Shown here: piece after piece, positions 35,629-35,986 of the stretch
Layout: every line of letters starts with the position of its first letter
How positions within the stretch are numbered: the stretch's first letter is position 1
Assembly (NCBI GenBank): GCA_027314025.1
Contig: DAHVCP010000070.1
Coordinates: 1 to 35,986, forward strand
DNA: 35,986 nucleotides
Direction of reading: 5' to 3'
DNA from: Acidobacteriota bacterium
GTDB taxonomy: Bacteria; Acidobacteriota; Terriglobia; Terriglobales; SCQP01
Notes under the pieces: generated by a model
Databases searched by the model: none
Told to the model about the DNA's origin: nothing
The model's input: only the letters and a program-made list of their open reading frames with translations
Translations under genes and position numbers: made by a program

Positions 35629-35986
35629 TCAGTCTTCATCGTCTTCTCCTCCCTCTGTTTTCTTATGCAAGATTTGGCGCACGACTCGGCTTTGCGCCTT
35701 CCGCTTTGTCTCTGTGATGGCCTGGGTATACACGTCCATCGTCACCTTGAAGTTGGCGTGGCGCAGAAGCTCCTGAATCGTCTTCAGGTCTTCTCCGTTG
35801 GCCTTCATCAGGGTGCCGAAGGTATGCCGCAACGTGTGCCATCCTACCGGCTCTGTGATTCCAGCCTTTTGAAGAGCTGGTTTCAGGTACACACGGTAGA
35901 GTGACCCCGGCCAGTAGGGTTGCTTGCCCTTGCGCTGCGGACTGGCAAAGACCCAATCCGCAGGCTGGTTGTATCCAGAGCGCAAG
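35629..35986 (-). CDS. Tyrosine recombinase/integrase, C-terminal part (truncated by window edge)
   Basis: Site-specific recombinase, of which only the last 118 residues are in the window; the reading frame runs off the right edge. It shows the catalytic-domain box HTLRHTFGTLM (His-x-x-Arg), then ELLRHANFKVTMDVYTQ, with a second His before the nucleophilic Tyr. The first Arg of the tetrad lies outside. The acidic C-terminal tail ends EGGEDDED. It is oriented away from tRNA-Glu in the sense that its 3' end faces the tRNA. Base composition is less GC-rich than the chromosomal genes. Together with the tRNA this marks the end of an integrated element. Confidence 0.9.
   Translation of the reverse strand, partial: LRSGYNQPADWVFASPQRKGKQPYWPGSLYRVYLKPALQKAGITEPVGWHTLRHTFGTLMKANGEDLKTIQELLRHANFKVTMDVYTQAITETKRKAQSRVVRQILHKKTEGGEDDED

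Overview
The window is a very GC-rich stretch of bacterial chromosome. Its gene content suggests an Acidobacteriota-like organism: a GWxTD-domain protein next to a carboxypeptidase-regulatory-domain outer-membrane protein, a MacB-type ABC efflux operon, an S53 protease with an ASH-like tail, a PDZ-sensor histidine kinase with an NtrC-type partner, and an actinobacterial-type GlgA/GlgM. No rRNA gene is present, so this assignment is an inference from protein families only.

Left end (1-3.5 kb). A LuxR/NarL-type regulator with a degenerate receiver diverges from an S53 (kumamolisin-like) protease gene that is split by a frameshift. These two genes look less GC-extreme than what follows. Next comes a roughly 470-bp gene-poor stretch with a hairpin, a tRNA-like T-arm fragment and the first copy of a short duplication. 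That duplication recurs at the start of recJ, so the two copies bracket a small zinc-ribbon membrane protein gene.

Middle left (3.9-14.3 kb). recJ and a Sfp-type phosphopantetheinyl transferase form a tight pair. A DUF481 outer-membrane protein follows, whose leader is built from four 30-bp hairpin repeats. On the minus strand lies a 1155-codon ORF that reads as a shrunken, catalytically stripped KS-AT-adenylation-thioesterase megasynthase. Same-orientation copies of a dispersed repeat sit at both ends of it. Further along the minus strand are aroA, the RNase P RNA gene rnpB with a TATAAT box, and a YihY-family membrane protein.

Middle (14.5-27.5 kb). A minus-strand operon encodes an adaptor, an ATPase and two MacB-type permeases. 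A plus-strand unit, with a good sigma-70-like promoter, encodes the GWxTD protein and a CarboxypepD_reg/beta-barrel-like protein. A large PDZ-GAF-PAS histidine kinase overlaps the gene of its NtrC-family response regulator. Directly upstream of the kinase is a near-consensus sigma-54 promoter preceded by a repeat/dyad that could be the regulator's enhancer. This looks like a self-contained autoregulated circuit and is the strongest regulatory observation here.

Right end (27.5-36 kb). tRNA-Val(CAC) is followed by DUF177 (yceD), rpmF, plsX, fabD and valS, the usual ribosome/lipid cluster but without fabH. A convergent SDR gene has Met in place of its catalytic Lys. A GlgM/GlgA-type glycosyltransferase and tRNA-Glu(UUC) follow. 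Immediately beyond tRNA-Glu is the 3' part of a tyrosine integrase that runs off the window, which marks the edge of an integrated element whose body lies outside.
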